A stretch of 18,973 bases of DNA from assembly GCA_002414865.1 (NCBI GenBank), contig DIAQ01000023.1:13374-32346 (forward strand). The letters run 5' to 3'. Source of the DNA: a candidate division Hyd24-12 bacterium UBA5074 (GTDB taxonomy: Bacteria; Fermentibacterota; Fermentibacteria; Fermentibacterales; Fermentibacteraceae). How positions within the stretch are numbered: the stretch's first letter is position 1; the number at the start of each line of letters is the position of its first letter. This document shows positions 8,776-16,294 of this stretch, in pieces. The notes below the pieces were generated by a model. It was not told the origin of the DNA. It searched no databases and was given only the letters and a program-made list of their open reading frames with translations. A program made the translations under genes and the position numbers.

Positions 8776-9549
8776 TCAGGTCCTCCGCCTGTCGCGGGCA
8801 GGGGAGCCGCAGCACCCGTGTCCGCCGAATACCGAAGCCCTCTCGATGAGCAGCCTCGCGGCGGTCTCGACTATCTCGACCGCATCGCAGGCCTCATCCG
8901 GACAGGCTCCAAGCCCCAGCACGCCGTGCCCGCGCCAGACGACGCAGCGGGCTCCCCCTGCGAACGCCCCTCCGGTGGCTTCCGCCAGCGCCGGCGAGCC
9001 GGGTTCCCTGGGTTCCAGCCACTCCACCGCTCCGCCGAGCAGGAGGTCCACCTCGGGGTGGGCCTTCCGGAGGTCATGCACGATCGTGCCCGGAGCGGCC
9101 CTGCAGGACGCCAGAACCAGCAGCGCAGGAGTGTGCGCATGGACGACCGCAGAAGTCGCCATGCCCCTCCGGGCAGCAGACAGATGGCCGAGCATGTGGG
9201 ACGAAGCCTCCGAGGTGGGCCTGACGCCGGGAAGTGTGAGGAGGCTGCGCCCGCCCGTGCCGGTCACCGCATCGAGCAGTCCCCGGCCTCCGCCCTGACC
9301 CGTCTGGCGCATCCGTGAACCGCTCGCGGTGATCGCAACCCGGCGCCCCTCCAGGTCGGGGACAGGGAACTGCAGCGCGTGCTCCTCGGTACGGGGCCCC
9401 GGATCGGAGAGGCGATCGAAGGAGAACGAGATGTTCCCGGCGCTGGCCTCGGCCCAGCCGCGCGCCGCGAGATGAGCCGCCACCGAGGCGACGGCGGCCC
9501 CGGCCGCCCGGAAGGCGGGATCGGGACCGCCGGAATCGCCTGCGGTCAA
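8776..9549 (-). CDS. Class II aldolase family protein
   Basis: A 257-residue zinc-dependent class II aldolase/adducin-family enzyme, probably cleaving a sugar phosphate to dihydroxyacetone phosphate and an aldehyde. Family markers: SAGNIS near residue 37 (phosphate binding), TASGS near 74, TSEASSH with Glu114 as the likely catalytic acid, HAH at 137-139 and His208 in WRGHGVLG as zinc ligands. The VEWLEP segment is reminiscent of rhamnulose-1-phosphate aldolase, but the protein lacks enough diagnostic residues for that name; fuculose-1-phosphate or methylthioribulose-type enzymes are alternatives. It starts at TTG (9547-9549) with AGAGGA five bases upstream; no ATG in frame is better placed. 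It lies 13 bases after lat and 1 base before aspS, in the same operon. The C-terminus carries GHGCCGS, not explained by the family fold. Confidence 0.75.
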   Translation of the reverse strand: MTAGDSGGPDPAFRAAGAAVASVAAHLAARGWAEASAGNISFSFDRLSDPGPRTEEHALQFPVPDLEGRRVAITASGSRMRQTGQGGGRGLLDAVTGTGGRSLLTLPGVRPTSEASSHMLGHLSAARRGMATSAVVHAHTPALLVLASCRAAPGTIVHDLRKAHPEVDLLLGGAVEWLEPREPGSPALAEATGGAFAGGARCVVWRGHGVLGLGACPDEACDAVEIVETAARLLIERASVFGGHGCCGSPARDRRRT

Positions 9550-9562
9550 GCCATTCCTCTCA

Positions 9563-10885
9563 TCAGGACTCGAAGACCTCTGTGAGGGCTTCGTCGATGA
9601 TCTTCAGCCCCAGATCGAGCTCCTCCGATGTGATGTTCAGAGGAGGCCTGAAGCGGATGCTGTTGCAGCCGCACGGCAGGATGATGGCGCCCTTCTCGAA
9701 GATCGTGGACACCATCCTGTCGCGCCTGGGGCCATCGGGGAAGTCTATGGCGCACATCAGGCCCCGACCGCGGACACCGCTCATCGAGGGGTGCCTCGAG
9801 GCCATCGCATGGAGTCCGGCCATGAGCCGGGAGCCCTGCCTGTTCACGTTTTCGAGAATGTTGTCCTGCTTCATTATCTCGAGGTAGCGCGTGCACCTCA
9901 CCATGTCGGTGAGGTTGCCTCCCCATGTCGAATTCAGTCTGCTCGACTCGTGGAAGACGTTGTTCGGCACGTCGTCGATGCGGCGGTTGCAGGCGAACCC
10001 GCAGATCTGCGACTTCTTTCCGAACGCGAACATGTCGGGCTCGACTCCGAGCGACTGCCAGGCCCACCAGTTGCCTGTGAGCCCCATGCCCGACTGCACC
10101 TCGTCGAAGATGAGCATGAACTCGTGCTCGTCGGCCCTGCGACGGAGCTGGCGAAGGAACTCGGGCCGGAGGTGCCTGTCCCCGCCCTCGCCCTGGATGG
10201 GCTCGACGATGAGGCATGCGATGTCATGCCCGTGCCGTGCTATGGCCTCGTCGATCTGCCCGAGCGATGCCGCCTCGGCGGCTTCTGTTTCGGGGAGATG
10301 CTCCTCGATCGGGAAGACGACTGCCGGGCTGCTCACGCGCGGCCAGTCGAACCTCGGGAAATACATGTACTTGCGGGGATCGGCCGTGTTCGTGAGGGAG
10401 AGCGTGTATCCGGTGCGGCCGTGGAAGGCATGCTGGAAGTGGATGACCTTCGAGCCCATCTCGCCCCTGCCGGCCGCGATGTTCTTGCGCACCTTCCAGT
10501 CGAAGGATGCCTTGAGCGCGTTCTCGACGCCCAGGGCTCCTCCGTCGACGAAGAACAGGTAGGGGTGGCTCTCGGGGATGACCGTGGAGGCGAAGGTGTC
10601 GACGAAGAGGGCCATCTCCTCCGTGTAGAAGTCGGAGTTCGAGGGCTTGTTGACCGCGACCTCGGACAGGTGCTTCATGAATTCGGGGGTGGTCAGGCCC
10701 GCAGGATTGGTGCCGAGGGGCGCGGAGGCGAAGAAGCTGAAGAGGTCGAGATAGTCCTTCCCTCCGAGAGAATCGTGGATCCAGCACCCCCTGCTCTTCC
10801 TGAGGTCGAGCACGATGTCGAACCCGTCCGCGAGCATGTGTCTGCCGATGGTCTCCTTGACCGCTCCGGCCGGTATCCTTTTCAT
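9563..10885 (-). CDS. lat: L-lysine 6-transaminase
   Basis: A 440-residue class III PLP aminotransferase that removes the epsilon amino group of lysine onto 2-oxoglutarate, giving 2-aminoadipate 6-semialdehyde (which cyclises) and glutamate. The length and motifs match the Lat family (actinobacterial Lat is about 450 residues). The cofactor lysine is in FAFGKKSQ (Lys290 or 291), and the PLP-binding Asp in IFDEVQSG (Asp261). Other matches are SDFYTEEM near residue 84, HFQHAFHGRTGYTLS near 149-163 and WGGNLTDMVR in the C-terminal half. ATG at 10885 is preceded by AAGGAAGG. It is first in its operon (lat, class II aldolase, aspS, zinc-finger gene), so lysine catabolism is its likely job, but none of the next catabolic steps is in this window. 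Confidence 0.9.
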   Translation of the reverse strand: MKRIPAGAVKETIGRHMLADGFDIVLDLRKSRGCWIHDSLGGKDYLDLFSFFASAPLGTNPAGLTTPEFMKHLSEVAVNKPSNSDFYTEEMALFVDTFASTVIPESHPYLFFVDGGALGVENALKASFDWKVRKNIAAGRGEMGSKVIHFQHAFHGRTGYTLSLTNTADPRKYMYFPRFDWPRVSSPAVVFPIEEHLPETEAAEAASLGQIDEAIARHGHDIACLIVEPIQGEGGDRHLRPEFLRQLRRRADEHEFMLIFDEVQSGMGLTGNWWAWQSLGVEPDMFAFGKKSQICGFACNRRIDDVPNNVFHESSRLNSTWGGNLTDMVRCTRYLEIMKQDNILENVNRQGSRLMAGLHAMASRHPSMSGVRGRGLMCAIDFPDGPRRDRMVSTIFEKGAIILPCGCNSIRFRPPLNITSEELDLGLKIIDEALTEVFES

Positions 10886-11017
10886 GATTCACCTTCCTTT
10901 GCCAAATGTAGCTAACAGGCCAATTCGATTAGTAAGTGCATTTAACATATTCTGATACAGCCCCCTAATCTCTCGGGTGCCTGCCGTTGCTGTCAACACA
11001 GGCCTCGCAGCATGGCG

Positions 11018-11058
11018 GCATCCGCCGCAGGGATGCGGGGCGCAGAATGCGAAGCCCC
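11018..11058. repeat. Two adjacent short hairpins
   Basis: GCATCC (11018-11023) pairs with GGATGC (11031-11036) around a 7-base loop. Directly after it, GGGGC (11037-11041) pairs with GCCCC (11054-11058), with an inner GCA/TGC pairing and a GAA bulge. They could be part of a non-coding leader or RNA, or chance in GC-rich DNA. Confidence 0.3.
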
Positions 11059-11177
11059 ACTCCAGGACGCCAGGATCGCGCAGGGAAGGATTCCAGGGCT
11101 GCACCGCAGCCTTCGTCGTCGTCCCCTCCGTCGCCAGAGCCACTGATGGCTGAGAATCCTGCCGGAGCGCTCCACGG

Positions 11178-11207
11178 TTGCCCGGCGCCGTCACCCACGG
11201 GTATATT
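11178..11207 (+). promoter_or_regulatory. Promoter for ptb operon
   Basis: TTGCCC (11178-11183) and TATATT (11202-11207) are separated by 18 bases, a good sigma-70 match and the best promoter in the gap. The likely transcription start is near 11214, giving an 80-base leader before the ptb start. It resembles the buk promoter (TTGCCG, 17 bases, TAGAAT). Confidence 0.5.
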
Positions 11208-11265
11208 GAAAGCCCTTAGATGCATGTTGTGCAAGTGGATGTCGGGCATGATACAGAGGGCTTTC
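11208..11265 (+). promoter_or_regulatory. Inverted repeat in ptb leader
   Basis: GAAAGCCCT (11208-11216) and AGGGCTTTC (11257-11265) are perfect complements over 9 bases, separated by 40. The left arm begins immediately after the -10 box, so the RNA would pair only if transcription starts at or before about 11208-11212. It ends 17 bases before the ptb ribosome site. It could be a protein-binding site or an RNA stem; a T-tract is absent, so it is not a standard terminator. Confidence 0.35.
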
Positions 11266-11294
11266 CCGAACGCATTTTCGCAGGGGAGAAGCAT

Positions 11295-12224
11295 ATGAAT
11301 CCCGTCAGGACTCTCGGCGAGCTGAAGCGGATCGCGAAGGAGCTCCCTTCGCGCAGGGTTGCGGTGGTCAGGGCTGATGAAGTCGAGACCCTTCTGGCCA
11401 TCGGCGAGGCAGTCCGTGCCGACATGGTCGAGGCCGTCCTGATAGGCCCCGAGAAGGAGATAAGGGCCTGTGCGGAGGAGGCTGCCTTCGACCTGAACGG
11501 AGTCGAGATCATCGAAGCCCCCGACGACAGGTCCTCCGCCTTGAAGGGTGTCGAGCTGGTGCACCAGGGCCGTGCGGATGCCCTGATGAAAGGTCTCGTC
11601 GCGACCAGCGAGTATCTCCACCCGATCGTCGACCGCGAGCACGGCATCCGCGCAGGAGAGCTCCTCAGCCATGTGGCCGCCTTCGAGGTGCCCACCTATC
11701 CCAAGCTCATAATCGTCACCGACGCCGCCATGGTCATCGCGCCGAACTTCGAGCAGAAGATCGAGCTTCTGAGGAATGCCATCACGGTCGCGAAGGCTCT
11801 CGGAATCGACAAGCCCAAGTCCACACTCGTCTGCGCCAAGGAGGTGCCGTACGAGAAGATGCCATGCACCCTCGAGGGCGCGCGCATGAAGGAGATGTGG
11901 CTCCAGGGCCAGCTCGGCGACTGCATCTTCGACGGCCCCCTGGCGATGGACCTCGCCGTCTCGCCGGAATCGGTCCGCATCAAGAAGGTGAAGAGCGATG
12001 TAGCCGGCGACGTGGACATCATCGTGACCCCCGACATCGAGGCCGGGAACATCCTCTACAAGACTCTGATCTTCCTCGCAGCCGGTGAGCTGGGCGCCGT
12101 GATCATGGGCGCCAAGTGCCCCGTGGTGCTCACCTCCCGGGCGGACTCGGCCGAGTCCAAGCTCTGCTCCCTCGCCCTCGCCGGAGTGGTGGCGGGTCAT
12201 CTCGCCCAGGGCGGGCTGAAGTGA
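11295..12224 (+). CDS. ptb: Phosphate butyryltransferase (phosphotransacylase)
   Basis: A 309-residue phosphate acetyl/butyryltransferase that exchanges CoA for phosphate on a short-chain acyl-CoA, making the substrate for butyrate kinase. The conserved C-terminal block GAVIMGAKCPVVLTSRADS (residues 268-285) and a DALMKGLVAT block near residue 95 are typical of Ptb; length matches the family (about 300). ATG at 11295 is chosen: GGGGAG lies 6 bases upstream. An earlier in-frame ATG at 11220 would add 25 residues with no ribosome site. First gene of the chain; its stop overlaps the rpiB start by four bases (GTGA). Substrate range among butyryl, isobutyryl and propionyl-CoA is not visible from sequence. 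Confidence 0.9.
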   Translation: MNPVRTLGELKRIAKELPSRRVAVVRADEVETLLAIGEAVRADMVEAVLIGPEKEIRACAEEAAFDLNGVEIIEAPDDRSSALKGVELVHQGRADALMKGLVATSEYLHPIVDREHGIRAGELLSHVAAFEVPTYPKLIIVTDAAMVIAPNFEQKIELLRNAITVAKALGIDKPKSTLVCAKEVPYEKMPCTLEGARMKEMWLQGQLGDCIFDGPLAMDLAVSPESVRIKKVKSDVAGDVDIIVTPDIEAGNILYKTLIFLAAGELGAVIMGAKCPVVLTSRADSAESKLCSLALAGVVAGHLAQGGLK

Positions 12225-12676
12225 GGATAGCCGCTGGCAGCGATCATGCCGGATTCGCCCTGAAGAAGGCCGTCTGCGACTGGCTCGTCGCGGGCGGGCA
12301 CGAGGTTTCGGACTGCGGCCCTTCATCCGCCGATCCCGTCGACTACCCCGACTTCTCCGGGAAGGTCTGCGAGGCCGTGCTCTCGGGGAAGGCGGACCGC
12401 GGGCTGCTAGTCTGCAACTCCGGCATCGGCATGAGCGTCGCCGCGAACAGGCATCGAGGCATCAGGGCCGCCCTCTGCATGTTCCCCACAATGGCCCATT
12501 ACGCCAGGCATCACAATGACGCGAATGTTCTGGTCCTTGCAGCAGGATATACCGCCGGCTTCCTCGCGCTCGAGACGACCGCCGTCTTCCTCGCGGAGCC
12601 GTTCGACGGGGGCAGGCACCTGAGGCGGGTCCGGAAGATCGACCCGGAAGGAGAAGGGGAGACGGCGGGCGCATGA
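12221..12676 (+). CDS. rpiB: Ribose-5-phosphate isomerase B
   Basis: A 151-residue RpiB/LacAB-family isomerase that interconverts ribose-5-phosphate and ribulose-5-phosphate. The N-terminal GSDHAGF (residues 6-12) has Asp8 and His9, Cys65 in CNSGIGMS is the likely catalytic cysteine (most family members read CGTGIG), and ARHHNDANV carries His98. The GTG start (12221-12223) overlaps the ptb stop, with a G-rich site (GGGCGGG) upstream. The protein is normal length. It stops in ATGA, overlapping the wecB start. It could supply ribulose-5-phosphate to the downstream riboflavin genes, which is a plausible reason for its position, but general pentose metabolism is equally possible. Confidence 0.9.
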   Translation: MRIAAGSDHAGFALKKAVCDWLVAGGHEVSDCGPSSADPVDYPDFSGKVCEAVLSGKADRGLLVCNSGIGMSVAANRHRGIRAALCMFPTMAHYARHHNDANVLVLAAGYTAGFLALETTAVFLAEPFDGGRHLRRVRKIDPEGEGETAGA

Positions 12677-13740
12677 TCGACCTGGTCTGCGGCGCACGGC
12701 CGAACTTCATGAAGGTCGATCCGGTCCTGAGAGGGCTCGGCGGCAGGATCGCGGCCCGCCTGGTGCACACCGGTCAGCATTACGACCATGCGATGTCACA
12801 GTCCTTCTTCGACGACCTCGGCCTCCCGAGGCCCGACGTGAATCTGGAGGTCGGCTCCGCCTCGATCACCGTGCAGACCGCAATGGTGATGCAGCGCTAC
12901 GAGGAGAGCCTGACCGATCCGCTGCCCGACCTGGTCGTGGTGGTGGGGGACGTCAACTCCACGCTGGCGTGCGCCCTCGTGGCGGTGCGCCACGGGATAC
13001 CGGTCGCCCATGTCGAGGCAGGGCTCCGCAGCGGCGACAGGACCATGCCCGAGGAGATAAACAGGCTGCTCACGGACCAGATCACCGACCTGCTCCTGCT
13101 CACCAGCTCCGAGGCGCGCAGGAACCTGCTCCGCGAGGGGCGGCCGGGCGAGGCGATGGTCATGGTGGGGAATCCGATGATAGACACGCTGATGAGGCTC
13201 ATGCCCGCAGCCAGGGCCCTGGCGCTGGACCCTCCGGGGCAGGGCGCCGGCCTGGTGACTCTCCATCGGCCCTCGAATGTGGACACTCCCGGTCGGCTCC
13301 GCTCGATACTCGACTCGCTGGGCCGGATGAACGGGATGCGTTTCGTCTTCCCCGTCCACCCCAGGACGCGGAGGAACATCTCTTCCTGGGGGCTCGAGCC
13401 CTCCGTGCCTTCGAACGTAGTCCTGACCGATCCCATGCCCTATCTGGAATTCACGGCCAGGGAGGACCGCGCCGCCGTGGTCATCACCGACTCGGGCGGC
13501 GTGCAGGAGGAGACCTCCGTGCTGGGCGTGCCCTGCGTGACCGTGAGGCCGAACACCGAGCGCCCGGTGACGCTGGAGCTGGGGACCAACGCCCTCTGTC
13601 CCGATCCCCTCGACCTGCCGGACATGGTGGAGCGCCAGATCGGAAGGCGCCCCGCGACGCCTCCGCAAATCCCTCTGTGGGACGGCAGGGCCGGGGCCAG
13701 GATCGCTGATGCCATTGGAGGTTTTCTGAAGTGCACCTGA
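12673..13740 (+). CDS. wecB: UDP-N-acetylglucosamine 2-epimerase (non-hydrolysing)
   Basis: A 355-residue epimerase of the UDP-GlcNAc/UDP-ManNAc family, a glycosyltransferase-B fold enzyme that makes UDP-ManNAc for surface polysaccharides or wall polymers. Markers: GARPNFMK (residues 7-14), VHTGQHYDH (31-39), GDVNST with Asp93, VEAGLRS with Glu115, PEEINR with Glu129, TLHRPSN with His198 and TDSGGVQEE (272-280). These agree with the catalytic residues of the family by order and spacing. The ATG at 12673 overlaps the rpiB stop (ATGA). The C-terminal region is normal. No other polysaccharide gene is nearby, so its pathway cannot be told from the neighbours. Confidence 0.92.
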   Translation: MIDLVCGARPNFMKVDPVLRGLGGRIAARLVHTGQHYDHAMSQSFFDDLGLPRPDVNLEVGSASITVQTAMVMQRYEESLTDPLPDLVVVVGDVNSTLACALVAVRHGIPVAHVEAGLRSGDRTMPEEINRLLTDQITDLLLLTSSEARRNLLREGRPGEAMVMVGNPMIDTLMRLMPAARALALDPPGQGAGLVTLHRPSNVDTPGRLRSILDSLGRMNGMRFVFPVHPRTRRNISSWGLEPSVPSNVVLTDPMPYLEFTAREDRAAVVITDSGGVQEETSVLGVPCVTVRPNTERPVTLELGTNALCPDPLDLPDMVERQIGRRPATPPQIPLWDGRAGARIADAIGGFLKCT

Positions 13741-15173
13741 TGAAGATGAAAGCCGCAGCAGCCTCGGCCTGCCTCGTCTCCGCCTCCTGCGGCGCGGGCA
13801 GCCTTCCCGTGACGAGCGCCGCAGGCGCGGATCTGCAGAGGTTCGCCGTCTATCTGCAGGACGAGCCGATCGGATACATGGAGATCCGGATCGAGCCGGC
13901 GGCGGGCGACTCGCTGAAGCTGACGGAGGAGACCGTCTGGGACCTCGTGCTGATGGGCAGCAGGAGGCATGTCGTGATGGAGTTCACAGCCGTCTGCGAC
14001 TCCACGCTGAACATGGGGAGCCTGGATTTCCATCTGACCGACGGCTCGGCCGTCATCTCGTCGTCGACGATGCGCGAGGGCAACACCCTCGTCACGACGG
14101 TGGGCTCCTCCGGCAGGGAAATCGAGACGACCTCCTCGTTCGAGGGCGAGTACATGCCGGCCGCCATCGACCTGGCATGCGCCCTGCTTCCATGGGATGT
14201 GGGGCAGGAGAGGACCTTCCCCGCGTTCGACCCCGCCACCGGGACTCTTGCCGAGGCCGTCGCCACCTGCGTCGCCATCGAGCCCGCTGATCTGCTGGGG
14301 GACACAGTTCAGGCCGCCCGCCTCGAGATCCGCAACATGGGGACAACCACGCAGGCCTGGGTCTGGAACGGCCAGGTGATCCGGGAGCTGGACTCCGGGA
14401 TGAACATGGAGATGACGAGGGTTCCTCCCGGACAGGCCGGCGAGGTTACAAGCGACAGGGACCTGTACGAGGCGTTCGCCGTACAATCCACCACCATCGC
14501 CGATCCGCGAGGTCCCGGCTCGAGAACCTACATGCTGGAGGGCGACATCGACTGGTCGGCCTTCCAGCTCGACTATCCCCCCGTGCAGATCGCCGAAGGC
14601 TCCCGGGTGACGGTCTCGACGCATGTTCCACAGACATCCGTGCCGTTCCCCGTCGAAGTCGACAGCACTTTCGCCATCTACCTCGCATCCGAGCCCATGG
14701 TCCAGTCCGACGACCCGGCGATCGTCAAGCTGGCCGACAGCCTCACGACCGGGTGCCGGACCGCGTGGGACGCCGCGCGGAACATCTCGGGCTTCGTGGA
14801 CAGGGCGGTCGAGAACACGCCCACCGTATCCCTGCCGTCGGCGGTGGAGGTCCTCGACAGCAGGAGGGGGGACTGCAACGAGCACACGGTTCTCTTCGTG
14901 GCACTCGCAAGGGCGGCCGGGATACCGGCCAGGACTTGTGCAGGCGTTGTCTACCTCGACGGTGCGTTCGGCTATCATGCGTGGCCTCTGGTCTGGGTCG
15001 GTGAATGGGTGCCCATGGACCCGACCTTCGGGAACGATATCGCAGATCCCACGCACATCATCCTCGCCGAGGGCAACCTGGAGTCGCAGTACGTGATAAC
15101 CTCCGTGATGGGAAGGCTGAGGATATCCGAGGTGGTTGCGGAAGCCGTTCAGGAGGAGGACGTTCCCAGGTGA
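13731..15173 (+). CDS. Exported transglutaminase-like protein
   Basis: A 480-residue protein with a C-terminal transglutaminase-like cysteine protease core. The triad is visible: Cys382 in RGDCNEHT, His416 in GYHAW and Asp430 in MDPTFG. The N-terminus has a signal sequence (MKMKAAAASACLVSASCG) with Cys20 as a possible but weak lipoprotein site. The middle (about residues 35-310) is rich in beta-strand patterns and contains no domain I recognise. GTG at 13731 is chosen because GGAGG lies 9 bases upstream; ATG at 13740 is an alternative that overlaps the wecB stop by one base and lacks a ribosome site. Function is probably in cell-envelope peptide or protein processing; whether it cleaves or cross-links is unknown. 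Its stop overlaps the ribD start. Confidence 0.8.
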   Translation: MHLMKMKAAAASACLVSASCGAGSLPVTSAAGADLQRFAVYLQDEPIGYMEIRIEPAAGDSLKLTEETVWDLVLMGSRRHVVMEFTAVCDSTLNMGSLDFHLTDGSAVISSSTMREGNTLVTTVGSSGREIETTSSFEGEYMPAAIDLACALLPWDVGQERTFPAFDPATGTLAEAVATCVAIEPADLLGDTVQAARLEIRNMGTTTQAWVWNGQVIRELDSGMNMEMTRVPPGQAGEVTSDRDLYEAFAVQSTTIADPRGPGSRTYMLEGDIDWSAFQLDYPPVQIAEGSRVTVSTHVPQTSVPFPVEVDSTFAIYLASEPMVQSDDPAIVKLADSLTTGCRTAWDAARNISGFVDRAVENTPTVSLPSAVEVLDSRRGDCNEHTVLFVALARAAGIPARTCAGVVYLDGAFGYHAWPLVWVGEWVPMDPTFGNDIADPTHIILAEGNLESQYVITSVMGRLRISEVVAEAVQEEDVPR

Positions 15174-16294
15174 GCCGGCAGGGCGCCCCGTCCTCGGAGA
15201 GCGGGGCCATGCTGCGCGCACTGGAGCTTGCCGCCCTCGGCAGGAGGACCTTTCCCAATCCCATGGTCGGCGCCGTCGTGCTGAAGGACGGCAGGATAGT
15301 GGGCGAGGGATACCATTCCTGCTGCGGCGGACCGCATGCCGAGGTGCTCGCGCTTCGCGAAGCGGGTGGAGAGGCAAGGGGCGGCACTCTGGTAGTGACT
15401 CTCGAGCCCTGCTGCCACACCGGCAGGACCGGACCCTGCGTCGCGGAGATAGTCGCGGCCGGCATCTCGAAAGTGGTCGCGGCCATGGAGGATCCCGATC
15501 CCAGGGTCGACGGGGGCGGACTTCGCGCTCTGCGGGAGGCAGGCGTCGAGGCTTCCTGCGGGATGATGGGCTCCGAAGCCGCCAGGCTCAACCAGGCCTA
15601 TCTCTGCTATCTCGAGACCGGGAGGAGCCTCCTGGTCCTGAAGATGGCGGTCACCCTGGACGGCAGGATCGCCGCGCCGGACGGTTCGAGCCGGTGGATA
15701 TCGGGAGAAGCCTCGAGGGCGGAGGTTGCGAGGATGCGTGCTTCCAGCCAGGCGGTGCTGGTCGGCGCCAATACCGTCCGCCTCGACAACCCGGCGCTGG
15801 GTCTGCCGACCGACCCGTCCGGGTCCGGCGATACGACTCCGCCCGTGAGGATAGTCGTCACGCGATCGGGCAGACTGGCTCCGAACTCCTCAGTCTTCGA
15901 CGGGTCCGCTCCCACGGTGGTCGCCGTGCCCGACGGGCTGCCCGGGAGCGCAGAGGCGGTCTTCGAGGATAACGGAGCTGCGGTCTGGCACATTCCCGCC
16001 GGGCCTGGAGGTCTGGATCTCGGCGCCCTCCTGAGGATGACGGCTGCAGAGGGGTTGGGGAGCGTGCTCTGCGAAGGCGGAGCGAGTCTCGCGACATCGC
16101 TTGTCAGGGAGGGGCTGGCAGCCCGGGTTGCGTTTTTCGTGGCTTCCGCCATACTGGGAGGAGAAGGCAGGGCATCTCTGGACGCGCTCGGCATCTCCTC
16201 GATAGGGGGCGCGCTGCGCCTGTCCGAAGTGAGGCACACTCCTCTGGGCCCGGACGTTCTCGTGGAGGGAAGCGTTGTTTACCGGTCTCGTTGA
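15170..16294 (+). CDS. ribD: Bifunctional riboflavin deaminase/reductase
   Basis: A 374-residue two-domain enzyme that deaminates and then reduces the pyrimidine intermediate in riboflavin synthesis. The deaminase domain (residues 1-145) has FPNPMVG at 28-34, the zinc site PHAEV (His56, Glu58) and PCCHTGRTGPC (Cys81, Cys90). The reductase domain (about 150-374) has KMAVTLDGRIA at its start and a CEGGASLATSL block near the C-terminus. The GTG start overlaps the previous stop (GTGA) and follows AGGAGGAGGA at 9 bases; the ATG at 15209 would cut into conserved sequence. It overlaps ribE by 20 bases. No FMN riboswitch precedes it, since the transglutaminase gene runs straight into it. Confidence 0.95.
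   Translation: MSRQGAPSSESGAMLRALELAALGRRTFPNPMVGAVVLKDGRIVGEGYHSCCGGPHAEVLALREAGGEARGGTLVVTLEPCCHTGRTGPCVAEIVAAGISKVVAAMEDPDPRVDGGGLRALREAGVEASCGMMGSEAARLNQAYLCYLETGRSLLVLKMAVTLDGRIAAPDGSSRWISGEASRAEVARMRASSQAVLVGANTVRLDNPALGLPTDPSGSGDTTPPVRIVVTRSGRLAPNSSVFDGSAPTVVAVPDGLPGSAEAVFEDNGAAVWHIPAGPGGLDLGALLRMTAAEGLGSVLCEGGASLATSLVREGLAARVAFFVASAILGGEGRASLDALGISSIGGALRLSEVRHTPLGPDVLVEGSVVYRSR

Larger units (their letters stand above)
10886..11294. other. Gene-free control region between lat and ptb
   Basis: 409 bases between divergent genes with no convincing ORF: the open frames here lack ribosome sites, and their translations look like random GC-rich protein. The lat-proximal 75 bases (about 10890-10965) are AT-rich compared with the surroundings, which suggests promoter activity for lat. 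On the minus strand, TTAGCTACAT (10906-10915) could supply a -10, but no clear -35 is present. The middle (10985-11195) is GC-rich with two adjacent short hairpins. The ptb-proximal end has a sigma-70 promoter and an inverted repeat. I see no tRNA, and no convincing riboswitch. Confidence 0.6.

Noticed and set aside
11085..11155. Resemblance to a cobalamin riboswitch on the plus strand (GGGAA, GCTG, CCGC, GCCACTG, then CCTGCC)
   Set aside because: The order of short words fits loosely, but the GGTGAAAATCC core and the GGGAAGG block are missing and the spacing after GCCACTG is far too short. A covariance model search (Rfam RF00174) would be decisive.
10889..11194. Minus-strand 101-codon frame in the lat-ptb gap
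   Set aside because: No ribosome site, no recognisable domain, and it overlaps both the AT-rich promoter segment and the ptb promoter.
11220..11294. Earlier ATG for ptb, adding 25 residues
   Set aside because: It lies inside the predicted transcription start/inverted-repeat region, has no ribosome site, and the added residues are not family-like.
10965..12326. 453-codon minus-strand frame opposite ptb
   Set aside because: Overlaps the whole of ptb and the control region; translation rich in His, Gly and Asp as expected for antisense.
13440..15377. 645-codon minus-strand frame opposite wecB, the transglutaminase-like gene and ribD
   Set aside because: It runs across three well-supported genes on the other strand and gives no recognisable protein.
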